Positions 34,440 to 46,720 of a stretch of DNA of 64,000 nt are shown piece after piece. Each line of letters begins with the position of its first letter. Within the stretch, counting starts at the first letter, position 1. The translations under genes were made by a program, and so were the position numbers. Source of the DNA: Heterohyrax brucei (lineage: Eukaryota > Chordata > Mammalia > Hyracoidea > Procaviidae); assembly GCA_028571685.1 (NCBI GenBank), contig CM053140.1, positions 223,467,323-223,531,322 of the forward strand. The letters run 5' to 3'. The notes beneath the pieces are model-generated. The model was given only the letters and a program-made list of their open reading frames with translations. It had not been told where the DNA came from and searched no databases.

Positions 34440-35897
34440 TACACATGGAGAATGTTGTTTGTTTTATAAGCCCATCTGTATTTTAGCTGAAAGGTGACTT
34501 CCAGATATGGTTTCAGTACAAAGCTTGAATGCTATCTCAAGGTAATAGTCTCGAGGGTTCCTCTAATGTCTAGTGGTCTAGTGAGTCTGGTCTTTTATAG
34601 GAATTTGATTTTGTCCTACATTTTTATCCCATTCTATCCAGAAATTTCTACTGTGTCCCTGGCCAGAAAAGTCAGTAGAAGTAGCCATGCACCATCTAGT
34701 TCTTCTCATCTCTGGATAGATAAGGCCATGGTTCATGTAGGTTTTAGTCCTGTAAAGTGCTTTCTCTTTTGAATCTTTGGGTTCTTTCTTTCTCTTTTGA
34801 TCCCAGAATAGATGCCAATGTCTGCTTGAAAGTTCTTAAGACCCTAAATGCCCTCACCAAAATAGGATGTAGAACATAAAGTTTATGAACTATATTATGT
34901 CAGTTGACCAAATTGACCCATGAAACTGTGGTCCTAAACCTTCAAATCCAGTAAACCAGTCCCACAAAGTGTGTGGTTATATCTAGGAATTATCTATAAT
35001 TGTGACCCCTACATAGTTTATTTTTTATATTTTTGGGGGGCAGAGAGAAAGAGATAGAGGGAGAGAGCTCTGTTCACATAGTGATTAACAGCTTGGCTGA
35101 TAACCACAAGGTTGGCAGTTCAAATCCAGTAGCTGCCCCTTGAAAATCCAATGGGGCAGTCTGACTCTGTCCCATAGGGTGCTATGAGTCAGAATTGACT
35201 CAATAATAATGGGTTATATACATACAGCAAGCCCACAGATATGACTCTACATGTACACATATAGACACACATATACCCTCCTGTTCATATATTCATACAT
35301 ATCTACCTGTGTAACCACACACATGTCTTGTGGTTATTATTGCTGTTGTTGCAACATTGTGTATGTTATAGACTTTATCAAATATGTCCTGTATTCTTGT
35401 GTTCTCCTTAGTGTCATCATTTACCTTGGTCAAGCTATACATACTTTACTGACTTTTGGGATTGTCTTTCCCATCCCCCAAAATAACAGGGTTCCACTAT
35501 CGAAAAAGTGATTATCCCTCTTTTCCCTTCCCAACCCTGGCAACAACTAATGAACATTGATTTCTTCATGCATACCTATAATAGTCTTCTTATAAAAGTG
35601 CAATCATACAATATTTGGCCCTTTGTGATTGACATGTCACTCAATATAATGTCCAGATTTTTCCATTTTATAAGATATTTTGAAAAATCATTACTCATTA
35701 TAGCCATGCAGTGAAAAAGTATTCCATTGTATGTGTGTACCACATTTTGTTTATACATTTATCCATGATGGGCACTTAGATTGTGTCCAGCTATTGCTGT
35801 TATGGATAGTGTTGCAGTAAACATACATGTGCATATGTCTATTTTTGTCACTGCTATTAGATCTCTAGGAATGGAATTGTGAGATCATAAAGTATCT
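34440..35897 (-). mobile_element. Older L1 fragment, antisense, 3' UTR and ORF2 end
   Basis: The layout parallels 30500-31850: a 3' UTR with a TAGTTCTTCTCATC block and TGCCCTCACC, then ATTCCATTGTATGTGTGTAC, GTTGCAGTAAACATACATGT and TCTCTAGGAATGGAATTGTG. More diverged than L1-B. An AfroSINE is nested at 35070-35218 and an RTE begins at about 35898. Confidence 0.75.
35070..35218 (+). mobile_element. AfroSINE nested in the older L1, intron 4
   Basis: GTTGGCAGTTCAAATCCAGT, then GGGGCAGTCTGACTCTGTCC and GGGTGCTATGAGTCAGAATT. Confidence 0.85.
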
Positions 35898-37795
35898 CCA
35901 CCACTTGTCTATCAGTTTGTCATACTGTGATGGCCTGCATGTTTCTGTAATGCTGGCAGCTATGCCATTTCTATTTCAAATACTGGTAGAGTCATCCATT
36001 GTTTTAATAGAGTTTCCAGACTAAGATAGACTAAGAAGACTAAAAAGAAGGACCTGTAAATCTACTTCTGAAAAAATTGGCAGGTAAAAGCTGTATGAGT
36101 CCGATATAGTGCCAGGAGATGAGTTCCTCAAGTTGGGAGACATTCAAAATACAACTGAAGAAGACCTGCCTTTTCAAAGCACAGTCAACTTTAATGACAT
36201 GGATGGAGTCAGGTATTCAGGACTTTCATTTGCTGGTGTGGTATGACACAAAATGGGAAGAAACAGCTGCAAACAGCCATTAATAATCAAAATATGGAAT
36301 GTACAAAGTATAAATTTAGGAAAGGTCAAAGTAGTCAAAAATTAAATGGAACAACAAAAAAGTCCCCATCCTAGGCAACTGTGAGGTGAAATGGACTGGT
36401 ATTGGCCACTTTGAATTGTACAACCATATAGCTACTGTGATAGCAATGACAAACTGAAGAGAAATAGTGTCACACCCACCATCGAAAAGAACATTTCAAG
36501 GTCTATCCTGTAGAACACTCTATCAGTGGTAGGATACTACCCATAAACCTATGAAGAAGATCAGTTTATTCAACTATTATTCAAATTAATCCACCAACCG
36601 TGAAGGCTGAAGATGAAGAAACTGAAGACTTTTATCAACTCCTGAAGCCTGAGATTGATCACACATGTGATCAAGATGCATTAAAAATTACTGGTGATTG
36701 AAGTGCAAAAGTTGGAAACAAAGAAAAAAATCAGTGGATGGAAAATATGCCTTTGGTGATAGAAATAATGCCAGAGATTGCATGGTAGAATTTTGCAAGA
36801 GGAATGACTTACTCATTGCCAACACCTTTTTTCAACAACATTAATGGCAACTATGTAAGTTGATTTCACCAGGTGGAGTGCACAGAAATCAAATCAGTTA
36901 CAGCTGTGGAAAGAGGCAGTAGAAAAGGCTCAGTATCATCAATCAGAACAAAGCCAGGGGCTGAATGTGGAACAGACCATCAGTTGCTCATATGACAATT
37001 CAATCTGAAACTGAGGAAAATTACACTAAGTTCATGCAAGCCAAAGTACAACCTTGAAGGTATACCACCTGAATTGACAGACCAACTCAAGAATACATTT
37101 TTTGTGCTGAAAACTGATGACCAAAGACCAGACAAGTTGTCTAATTACATCAAGGACATCATAAGTCATGAAAGCAAGAAGTTGTTAAAAAGACAGAAAA
37201 GAAAGAAAAGGCTAAAATGGATGTCAGAGGAGAATCTGAAACTTGCTCTTGAATGTCAAGTAGCTAAAGCAAAAGGGAAAAATGGTAAATTGAAAGAGGT
37301 AAACAGTATATTTCAAGAGTCATCTTGGGAAGACAAAATCAAGTATTATAATAAAATGTGCAAAGACTTATGGTTAGAAAAACAAATGCGAAAAACATGC
37401 TTGACACTTCTCAAGCTGAAAGAAGTGATGAGAATTTCAACCTGAAGTTCAATATCAAAGGATTCTATGGGAAAAATAATGAAAGATACAGGAAGTATCA
37501 AAAGAACGTGGAAGGAATACACAGAGTGCCAATGTTCAACAATTTCAGGAGGTGGCATATGATCATGGGACTGCAGAAAGAGTCCAAGATGCACTGAAGG
37601 CAAGGGTGATAAACAAAGCTCCAGAAACTGACAGAATATCAGTTGAGATGTTTCAACAAATGGATGCAATACTGGAGGTTCTCACTTGTCCAGAAATTTG
37701 GAAGATAACTCCCTGACCAACTGACTGGAAGAGATCTGTATTTGTGTCCGTTACAAAGAAAGTTGACGCATTACAGCCTCATAACTGTGAGACAT
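35898..37795 (+). mobile_element. RTE (BovB-like) LINE, 5' part, sense to RGS5
   Basis: About 1.9 kb of RTE: 5' UTR (GATGGCCTGCATGTTTCTG, TTTCCAGACTAAGATAGAC), endonuclease (AATATGGAATGTACAAAGTA, GAAATGGACTGGTATTGGCC, AAATTACTGGTGATTG), linker open at 37074-37445 (MTDQLKNTFFVLKTDDQRPD, KRLKWMSEENLKLALE), and the first RT blocks ending with GACTGGAAGAGATCTG. It stops before the RT palm. Confidence 0.88.
36280..37790 (+). pseudogene. RTE ORF2 remnant (endonuclease and linker)
   Basis: The frame is broken many times. Recognisable blocks are the endonuclease motif of the D(W/C)N type near 36690 (ITGD then a stop instead of Trp), the long basic linker at 37074-37445, and an RT-entry block at 37600-37740. 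Without the palm it could not reverse-transcribe. Confidence 0.75.
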
Positions 37796-38385
37796 ATGGT
37801 TGTTTGTGGGCATATCACTTCAACTTGTGAGGCCTCAATCTCCACGTGTGAAGGAAGACATTGGGTTGCCTCTCAGGGTACTCTCTGTTCTGAAAGTTTG
37901 GTTTACCACTGGTCTGCATAAAGTACACTAGCCTCTTTCACCTATGAAAACACTTTCCTACCTCAACTCACTTTATCCTGGGCTTTCAAGCATAGCTTTG
38001 TCCTGTGGTCTGTTCTGGCCTGGTACTCACCAGCTGTATATTTGTTCCTCATTCTAACCTGTAGCTGCTCCATAACTGACTGAGCCCAAATAGCTCTTCT
38101 CAGTACCAGGGACCACCAGGAGAGACTGAAAACATTCTTCAGTGTATATTTCAGAATGTTTCTTTGTCTTTTATAATCAGATTGCTTAAGAGTCATTAAT
38201 GAATATAATTTGATATAAAGAGATTCACCTTAAATCATACTCAGACAAGCCAATGCAAGTTATATTCTGCACAGCTCCAAGGGCCCCATCTCATAGACCT
38301 TCTGTAAATGATGTCACCAGTATTGTGCAGTGCAGGAGCTCTACACTTAGGACAAATAAATTACAATGCCTTTCGATGATAATGT
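37796..38385 (+). other. Unassigned intron 4 sequence
   Basis: No recognised repeat or exon. Confidence 0.4.
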
Positions 38386-38545
38386 TTACTGTTTAAAAGC
38401 TCAGGCTCCACCTTGCCAGGAATTTCAGTCTTCTACCTTTATTACCTCAACTGTAAAATATGGATGACAGTATCTAACTCACAGGGTCATAAAAATAAAT
38501 GAGTTCACCCATGTAAAGTACTTGGCATAGTGCCTGGCATACATG
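38386..38545 (+). mobile_element. MIR SINE, sense
   Basis: TTACCTCAACTGTAAAATAT, CTAACTCACAGGGTCATAAA and AGTACTTGGCATAGTGCCTG are MIR 3' blocks. Confidence 0.75.
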
Positions 38546-39066
38546 GATCAGACAATTAAGTTTGTGAATTCATCCTAGAAAAAGTGCTACATAACTCATT
38601 GTTGAATAGCACCACAGTCACTTTCAATGTACTCCCCTTTGGAAGCTATGGACTGACACCAGTGCCTAGTCCACCCTAAAATGTAGGGAATGGCCATTAG
38701 TGCTGTCTTAGTATTACCCTTGATGTCCTGAATGTCATAGAAATGTCTTCCTTTCACTATTTCCTTTATCTTGGGGTAAAGAAAATAATTCTGATCTGAT
38801 GAGTCAGGAGGGGATTCCAATACAGTTACTTGTTTACTGGCTAAAAACTGCCTTAGAGACAACTATATGATGAAGTTAGATGACTTGCCACTGTGTCCAA
38901 TGGCCATCCCAGAAAGAGTTCCAAAATTGCTTTGAAGAGTGGACTAGGTAATTACATCAGTGTATAGCTTCCCAAGGGCAGTGCTTCAAAGGTAACTATA
39001 GTGATTTTCAACAATGAGGTACATGTAGCACTTAGAACAATTAAGGTCACAGACTTAATTGTCGGC
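38546..39066. mobile_element. Foldback non-autonomous mariner, copy 2
   Basis: About 520 bp, starting GGATCAGACAATTAAG and ending CTTAATTGTCGGCC. The minus strand at 38862-38596 encodes a transposase end (FLASKQVTVLESPP, PKIKEIVKGRHFYDIQDIKG). After the junction near 38870-38890 the mariner terminus is repeated in inverted order (38925-39066). The third catalytic Asp position reads Asn and three residues before it are missing. Its internal junction is the same as in copy 1. Confidence 0.82.
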
Positions 39067-39224
39067 CCTTATGGACTGAGCATCTGGACTCCACCAGTGG
39101 GCATTTTTATCATTATTCAGTTAGAACCAACATCTCTTTTTCTTTGCTTTTCTGCATCCAGCCAAAAGTCCAGGTTCCTAGTTACAATTTCCTTCTCCCT
39201 CTTCAGTCCCTTTCATAGTCATGA

Positions 39225-39425
39225 AGTCAGATTATGGAATTATGCATCAAGGTACCTGGACTCAAATTCTGATTCTCTGAATTCAAATTATTAATCCAGT
39301 AATATTGAAGAAACCACTTAACCTTTCTGTGTGAATATATAGATAGTCTGTAGGCTGTAAAAGGCAGAAATCATGAGGTTGTTGTGAAGATTAAATGAAG
39401 TATATGTCAAACAGCCGAAGGTTAG
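39225..39425 (+). mobile_element. MIR SINE, sense
   Basis: CTGGACTCAAATTCTGATTC, AACCACTTAACCTTTCTGTG and AGGTTGTTGTGAAGATTAAA. It ends about 230 bp before exon 5. Confidence 0.7.
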
Positions 39426-39659
39426 GATTTGATATGTGGGCGTCTAAACACTGAATCTTAATCTGAGTCATACAGATATTGGAACATCACTATCCCTAAC
39501 ATTGCTTACACCAATGTCTATAAAATAGAAATGATGTTTCTCACTTCTGATGACTTTACTGCCCTCATTTATTTTGTGGTGAGATATGTCGACCCTGCCC
39601 TAGTCTCAGAAAACCCTGTACCGCAGGCTGACTCAGTGACCTTGTCTCTTGACCTGCAG

Positions 39660-39821
39660 GTGAATATTGACCACTTCACGAAGGACATCACACTGAAGAA
39701 CCTGGTGCAGCCTTCTCTGGGCAGCTTTGACGAGGCCCAGAAAAGAATCCACGCCCTCATGGAGAAGGATTCGCTGCCTCGCTTTGTGCGCTCTGAGTTT
39801 TATCAGGAGTTGATTAAGTAA
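39660..39821 (+). CDS. RGS5: RGS5 exon 5, terminal coding exon with stop
   Basis: This exon encodes the last 53 residues of RGS5, from [10 protein letters not shown] to FYQELIK, then TAA. The acceptor is strong: a pyrimidine tract followed by gacctgcag. The first codons give Val-Asn, where Asn matches RGS4 Asn128, which touches the G-alpha catalytic Gln. [12 protein letters not shown] carries the counterparts of RGS4 Leu159, Asp163 and Arg167. The second half of the RGS fold is therefore complete and shows no disabling change. The short tail after the RGS domain fits the small R4-subfamily proteins such as RGS5. Exon 4 ends in phase 0 and this exon begins with a whole codon. The conserved frame and intact splice sites argue for a working gene, not a pseudogene. 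Confidence 0.94.
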   Translation: MNIDHFTKDITLKNLVQPSLGSFDEAQKRIHALMEKDSLPRFVRSEFYQELIK

Positions 39822-42002
39822 CAATTTAGCCAAGCTCTGAAAGTTACCCTGTGTGTCGTTCTTCATTAGTAACCCTGCATTCTCCAGTGACCTCCGTATT
39901 TTCCCATAACAGCTTTGCTCAGAGACACTCAAACAGGGAAAACCCCAGGAAGCATTCATTATTCTTTTTTCTCACATTGTTTTAAATGGTTGCCTACTGT
40001 CTGAATGACTTCCCTCTCCAATGCCTTCCTGCCCCATTCTTAAGCTTGTTGTTATCAGAATCATAAATCAAGGAAATATAAGGCAAGAATATGGCATTAT
40101 TGAATATAGGCCCATTTGGCTTGGGTAATAGATCTCCTAAACTAGTCTGAAAAAGTAAATGGATGTAGAAAGATCAATTTTAAGGAAGCTTGCTTCTTTC
40201 ATTCTCACAAGGGGAGTGGAAATCATCTCTAATTATTTGTGGACTTGGTTGGTAAAAGATTTGATCTTTTAATGAAATACATTATTTAAAGTATTGATAT
40301 TCCCCACAGGCTGTGTCCATTATAAACAGAAGATATGACCATTAGCTGTGCTTATTCAAAATCAATCTGAACACAATTTATATGGATTAAACCTCTCTTT
40401 TCCTTAATAAAGTGACCAAATTATACCAATTAAATCAATGAACTAATTTTAACAATGGTCTATTATAAGTATATATAGGATCTAGGTCCAGTATTTCAAT
40501 TTTCAATTATTATGAATCTCTGGGAGTAAAATATTCCCAAATTTCTAACTTGAGTTATAAAACTCTTGGAGTCAGTGGCAGTGGGTTCCCACCTCAACAC
40601 CGAGAAGGCGGTATCCCAAACTGAGAAAATAACATCAAGTCTAAAATAGCTAATCCTCCTATGACACCATCTATTTGTTTAGTAAAAGGTTGCTATCTTC
40701 AGAACACCAAATTATCTTTTGAAAAATTTATTTGACTACACACAGAAGCTTCCTAAATGAAATAGAGTTACAGAGTACTCAGCATTTTACCAAACGCTGT
40801 GGTCTGTTAACAACCCCAATTTTCCCTCATGTTTTGCTTCTAACATTAGTGAATTATATTTATCATCAAAGCACACATTTATACCCTTACAATGCTTCAT
40901 ACACAGCTAATTGATAAGGCAATCGTATTTTTATCAGGTTTAAACTTTTAATTCTATATTTCATTATTATAAGTCTCGATTTTTTTCTTCTCTTTAGTAT
41001 ATTTGAAAACACTGATTTACGTAATTTAGTACCAGAATAAAACTAAACCATTTATAAGGTAATCAGAATGAGGATGTTGAGTTGCTTCAAAAGTAAGAGA
41101 CTATTTTTAGAAGGATTAAGAAAATTCTGAAATGATTAAGTAGAATACTTTGTTTAGTCTTCCATTCCCTCTTTTGTTTTCCTTTTCAGTCACATGTTCC
41201 TAGTGTCACATATTTAGAGCCCATTCATTCGAGCAATTTCTTAAGATGACTGTCAGTGGGTAACTATATCACTCAATTCTTTAGCTAAAACTGAAGGTTT
41301 TTGTTGGATTTTCCCTAATTTTGTTATTTCAAAGGATCATGTGCCTTTTCTGAGTACTTACCATTTAATATTCTATAAATAGGTTGCAGTGACTGGCTCT
41401 ATTGCCAACAATTGCTAATGTGATTTGAATTCATTCATGTTTGTCAATTTAGCTCAGACATCCCTTCACTGCTCAGAGGACAGCTAAGTCAGATCGACGT
41501 TTCAACTGCAAGTGAGAATCTCTTATCTCAGACATTTGTGTAGGATAGACAAGCAACTCATATTGAAAATTCCAGAGCATGCTTCCTCACACCACAGTCC
41601 TCAGCCATCTGTCTACCTTGTACAAGTCTGGTGAAGTTTACCAGCACTTTATTTTCTAATGCAGCCAGAAGTTTTAAGAACTCAAGAATGTTAAGTGAGT
41701 TATTTTTCTTGAGTTCCAAAACATTTTTAAGAAACACTGTGATTTAGTTAAAAATTCAAACATTTTATTCACATGATTTGATATGTAAAGTATTTGAAAA
41801 TGCTCAGAGAATTAACTAGATATTACAGATCTCACCCAGCTAGTTGATATTATGGAGACTTGAGCTGACTGTTCTCATGGAACACCTGTGTAAGTGGGTT
41901 GACTTGTCAGTGGGAGGTAGGACGAGCCCTCACCTTCTCATAAGCCAAGTCAGGGCAGAGGGTAAGAGGGGACATCAAAAAGGTCAGTGCTGTGAAGGCT
42001 CT

Positions 42003-42165
42003 GGAAACCCTGGTGGTGTAGTGGTTAAGAGCTATGGTTGCTAACCAAAAGGTCAGCAGTTCAAATCCAAAACCAGGTGCTCCTTAGAAGCTCTATGGGG
42101 CAGTTTCTCCTCTGCCCCATAGGGTTGCTATGAGTTGGAATTGACTCAATGGCTACAGGTCTGCT
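42003..42165 (+). mobile_element. AfroSINE inside the probable RGS5 3' UTR
   Basis: AACCCTGGTGGTGTAGTGGT, CTAACCAAAAGGTCAGCAGT and GGGTTGCTATGAGTTGGAAT. It is nearly full length and sense, so an RGS5 transcript reaching this far would contain it. Confidence 0.9.
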
Positions 42166-44722
42166 GTTTGTGCATGTGTGTGTGAAGGCTACTAAAAGAA
42201 TGCCTTCTAGACAAAAAACTTAACTACATGTAAACATACACATATATTTGAAAGTCCTCTAATTTATGAAATGATAAAACTAAAAGCACACAAACACTAC
42301 ATTTCCAAATGAGGTAACAAATAGTAAGTAATGGCACTAGGAAGTTTGTTTGAAAGCTTTAAAAAATAATTAGGAAAAAAAGAAATTTGTGTTACTAGTA
42401 GTTTCTGTGGTAATGAAGAAAATACGTTCTTTTCATTCTGTGAAATTAGAACAAGTGTGATGATATTTCCAGGAAATAAATAAATAAAAGAAAGCATCTG
42501 TTTGTCACTGTCTCACCCTCCTCTCCATCCTCCGTACTTTCCCTGCAGTAAATTGCTTGGAAAGATATGAGACTTAAAATGAGCCCTGCAGTGCTTGCAT
42601 TTTCCGTCCTTGTGAAAATGCAACCACAGTTGTAAGTGGTTTTGGGGTGTAGATAGGTGGTGGAACCAAACTGTGGTCAATGGCAGCAGGAGTAGAAGTG
42701 TCTCATTCATGAGAGAAACCTCAGATTTGTTTAGGAAATGATCCATGACCTAATTTTTTTGCCTGGCTTTGATATATTTCTGGATTGGAATCAGATCAGG
42801 AGCTAAATTAGACCAGTATGAAGAGACAGAATATTGATTTTAGAGCAAGTTAGAGGGCTGTATTCTATGCTAACCTGCCAAAGCAGTGCTCACTCCTCTG
42901 GCCTCCTCTCACACACACATACACACCATGCATATATACATTGTCTTTCTCCAGATAAACGCTTTCTGAAATACGTTCAGTTGCAGAAACATTTCAGTAA
43001 CTTTGCCTTCAAATCAATAGTCATGTATTTTGTTCCCCACTCCCCATACTCTTGTATTCCAACTCTTTGCTGTATAAATAATGCTTTAAATTGATTTCAG
43101 CTTTTAGTGGATAAAAGAGAGGGACTTGATGAAATAAATCATTTGTCATCCTTTACCAAGCAATGAATTTAACTTGATTGATTTTGATAGCATAACATTA
43201 ATAATTATTTCCCAAAGACTAATAGACATGCAAAAGTTTTACTAAAAACTTGAAAATTAATAAACTGACAGGTGCCATTTGTCTGGGCTTTATAGTATTA
43301 CCACTTTCTTCAAAATTTGATAATTTGAAAATTATTTAAAACCTAGTTACATTTCATGAAAGTGACTTTTATCCCTGAAATGACTTAGTCTAGTGATTTT
43401 CCCTTGTTTCCTAGGAATTTAGCAGGTTTAGGAGACAACGGGGTCATGAGAAGAAAGGGGACAAAGGAGAGAAGGAATATGGGAAAGAATTAAGTGCTCA
43501 GAATCTACAAGTTAAACCTATTGTTGGAGAAATTAAGAGCAGCTCAATGTTATTGATAAATCTAGTCTGTTTCTTGCTGTCATCTTCCAGATTTATAGGA
43601 AAGAATTTTTTGACTCATTATGCACCTAGATGAGAACATCACTTCTACATCCTAGAGAGAGAGGGAAAAAAAAAAGTGGCAGGGGGCACTGCTTTTCCCA
43701 TATGGCTTGCGTATGCCAGAAAGTAGAAAGGGGGAAAACTCAGTTTCCAATATCCATGTGTCCAAACCCGAGAGCCAGACAACTCTATGCAGGTTCTGGA
43801 TATGAAGTCTTGGTGCAACTCAATCATTGGACTTCTCTGGTTTATTAGGCTCTCTATTATGCAAAATGTGCATTTAATACTTGATTAGCCCAAGACCTCT
43901 TTAATCAGCTAGCAGATACTGCTTATGCTAAACACACTTTTCACTCAAGTAGGTCATGTGACAGAACAGAGCAACAGAAATCCAAAGAAAGGGCATCCCC
44001 AGCATCGGTTAACCATCCTAGAACTGGAAAGGTCAACTCTTCCAAAGAGGAGACATGTATGGCTTTGAATGGATACTCATAGCATAAAGTTGCAAGCCAA
44101 ACATCTTATGAACATTGTCCCACGCTTCACTGTTTAAGAATAATTACCCTTTTTGTTTTGTTTTCAGTAGAGATACTACAAATCAACTTCTCAGCATCTA
44201 TGTTCAGTTCAATAAGTCTCTTGCAAGTTACTTGTCCTTTTACTTGATATATTTTTCTTTGCCACTCCACCCCATGCTTTCTTTTATCCTTTCCTCCAGG
44301 AAGAGGAGATGTTTAAGGTTGGGAATAACCATAAATAGGTGATAACAAATAGATTAAAAATGTTTAACTTCCTAGCTGGGAAAGCATGAAGGCTGAGACT
44401 TCATGAGCAAAGGAAAAATGAAGGAAAATGGTGAAATAATTGTCTCTGGAGACAATTTATCTGGATAACTTTTACCAAAAGTTCTTTTCTCTGTCATACA
44501 GTATGAAAATTTTGGAGAACCGTAACTCTCAATCCTCCTAGGTGGCACAGCTCAGAGAAGGGAATAGAAAGTTTTGAAGGTTCAGCACTATCCTGTAAGC
44601 TTTTCATTTCAGAACAATTGTGTTTATCTTCAGATTTGTATTCAATACTTTATGTACTGCCTGAGTCATACTTCCTGATAAAGCACTGAATATGTATCTG
44701 TAATCATGACCACATACATTGT

Positions 44723-44728
44723 ATTAAA
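44723..44728 (+). terminator. Candidate distal polyadenylation signal (ATTAAA)
   Basis: ATTAAA lies about 4.9 kb after the RGS5 stop codon and is followed by a T/G-containing stretch. That distance is like the long human 3' UTR as I remember it. The nearer AATAAA motifs are rivals. Confidence 0.3.
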
Positions 44729-45186
44729 TATGTCTATATGACAGTCTCACATGAATTCTTCTTGACTCCCAAGTGTTCTTTATCTGAAACTTTTCCTAAA
44801 GATGGATTTGTTTCTTCACTGTGCTTTTTATATCTCATGAGCTCTCAATCAGTTGAGCAGATCCCTGTCTCAACAAGAATCAGTTATAATATGGTATGGC
44901 ATGTAAAATTCAGAAATGGAGATATAAAATGTTTCATTTTTATGTATTTTGTTGAACATTTTCAAGTAACAATAATTTATTACTCACTCTCATCACTGTT
45001 ATCAACTAACTGAACCTATTTTATCAGTTTTTAGTTAAGTGTAGCGATTGCCTTCTCTTCCTATACCAGTGGAAGGCCTGAATTCCAGGACCCCTGCAAG
45101 CTCAGTGCTTACCTTAGTTTCAAAGATAAATCACTTTTCTCATCTGATTTAGTCTTTTTGTTTACTTTGCAAACAATCCAAAACTC

Positions 45187-45240
45187 TCATTGTCATTAAG
45201 TCAATTCTGACTCATAGTGACCCCATTTAAGATTCCTGAA
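45187..45240 (-). mobile_element. AfroSINE tail fragment
   Basis: CATTGTCATTAAGTCAATTC and then TGACTCATAGTGACCCC match the SINE/RTE tail in reverse. Confidence 0.6.
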
Positions 45241-46243
45241 ATCCACTATATTGAAAACATTGACCCTTTCACTCAACTGATGCTGACTTATTCAGTGTCT
45301 GCCACGTACAGGCACTGTATTCAGTATCAACCTAAAGATGTCACTGAAGACGAAAACAGCATTTAAGTCCTATTCCATGTGTCACAATTCCAAGTGAGTT
45401 AGGGGATTTTTTTTCAGTCTTTTTGGCTGATTTTGCTCAAGACTTGGAGGTATTTAGGATTACAGCATTTCACATGGCATTACTGACACGGTGCCGAGGA
45501 GTAAACTGGGCACATGGTATGCTCCATAGGAGATAGGGGGAAATACTTAAAGCAGGAAGCAATATTACATCCAAAACATAAATGTTAAGACTATACAAAG
45601 ATATTTTGTGGAGGTGGTAGTTGTAGGAAGTGATTAGAAGGGAGAGGTTTAAAACATCAAGAAAAATCTATGTGCTTTCTAAAATATATACTTTGAATTC
45701 TTCTGAAACACACATGCAATGTATTGTTGTGAAGTGAATATGTCCACACACATCTGACTCAATCTGTGAAATTTTACCAATATCTAACAGACTCCCTTAT
45801 ACCATCTTACCATCTTTTGTTTATTCTGACTTATAACAAGAGAATATATTCGTTCTATTCACGGGAGGCTTAGAGTTGTACCAGTTTAAGACCATTGTGA
45901 AGAATGCTGCTATAAGCACATCTTAAAAAAAATAGAGATAAATATTAAGATAGCCATAAAAGAAACTAAGAATCTTATCCAGCAACATAAAAAATAGAAA
46001 AACAAAGACTCAGCAAATACAAAATCAAGAGTGATGAAAAAAACTTGAAAACAAATACATAAAGAAATGAGTCAGCACAGAAAATAAAGTTGAACCAAAA
46101 AACTGTCAATAAAACACAAAGAAATACATCAAAATGACAGCACTAAACAGATACCTTAAAAAGTTACATTGAATATAAATGAATTAAATTCACCAACAAA
46201 GAGACAAAGAGTGGCAGAACAGATTAAAAAAAAAAAGCATGGT

Positions 46244-46244
<1 letters not shown>

Positions 46245-46279
<35 letters not shown>

Positions 46280-46285
46280 CATATG
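46245..46285. repeat. (TA)n microsatellite
   Basis: About 15 TA units grade into ATAC units, inside L1-E next to an A-run. Confidence 0.9.
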
Positions 46286-46720
46286 CTGGCTAAGAGATAC
46301 ACAACTTAAGACTTAAGAACACAAACAAACTGAAACTCAAAGGACTGAAAAAATGTATCAAGCTAAAAACAATAAAAAAATAACAGAGCCAAGCCAGCCA
46401 AGTATTAAAATTTCTGACAAAATAGACCAAACAAAGAAGGATACTATATAATGATTAAAAGATCAATATGCCAGAAGATATAACCATAATATATATTTAC
46501 ACATCCAACGACAGGGTTTCCGAATATATCAAACAAACTCAAACAGCATTGAAAAGAGAGAGAGAGATAGAGCTCCACAATAAAAGGAGGCTTCAACAAA
46601 CCACTTACAATGAAGGATGAAAATTCCAGAAAGAAATGCAATAAAAACATGGAAAATCAAAATGCCATAGGCAACCAAACTGACCTCACAAACAAAGAAT
46701 ACGTTGTCCAACAGCAGAAA

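Larger units (their letters stand above)
32568..39659 (+). other. RGS5: RGS5 intron 4
   Basis: The intron is about 7.1 kb, bounded by gt at 32568 and ag at 39658-39659. It holds five AfroSINEs, an older antisense L1 piece, a sense RTE piece, MIR copies and a foldback mariner. The first 400 bp and the stretch 37796-38385 look mostly unique. No further exon was seen. Confidence 0.88.
39822..44750 (+). other. RGS5: Probable RGS5 3' untranslated region
   Basis: After the stop codon there are about 5 kb with few mobile elements, AT-rich and without coding sequence. The human RGS5 mRNA is known for a 3' UTR of several kilobases, so I infer that most of this stretch is transcribed. AATAAA occurs near 40406, 41036, 42472, 43133 and 43259, and ATTAAA at 44723. 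An AfroSINE sits inside at 42003-42165. Which signal is used cannot be decided from sequence alone. Confidence 0.5.

Noticed and set aside
42834..45013. Small open frames in the 3' UTR region (such as 42834-43094, 43630-43848, 44738-45013)
   Set aside because: They are short, AT-rich, lack any motif and lie after the RGS5 stop. No support as genes.
46245..46285. Possible origin or AT-rich regulatory element
   Set aside because: A plain TA microsatellite grown next to an A-run inside a dead L1.
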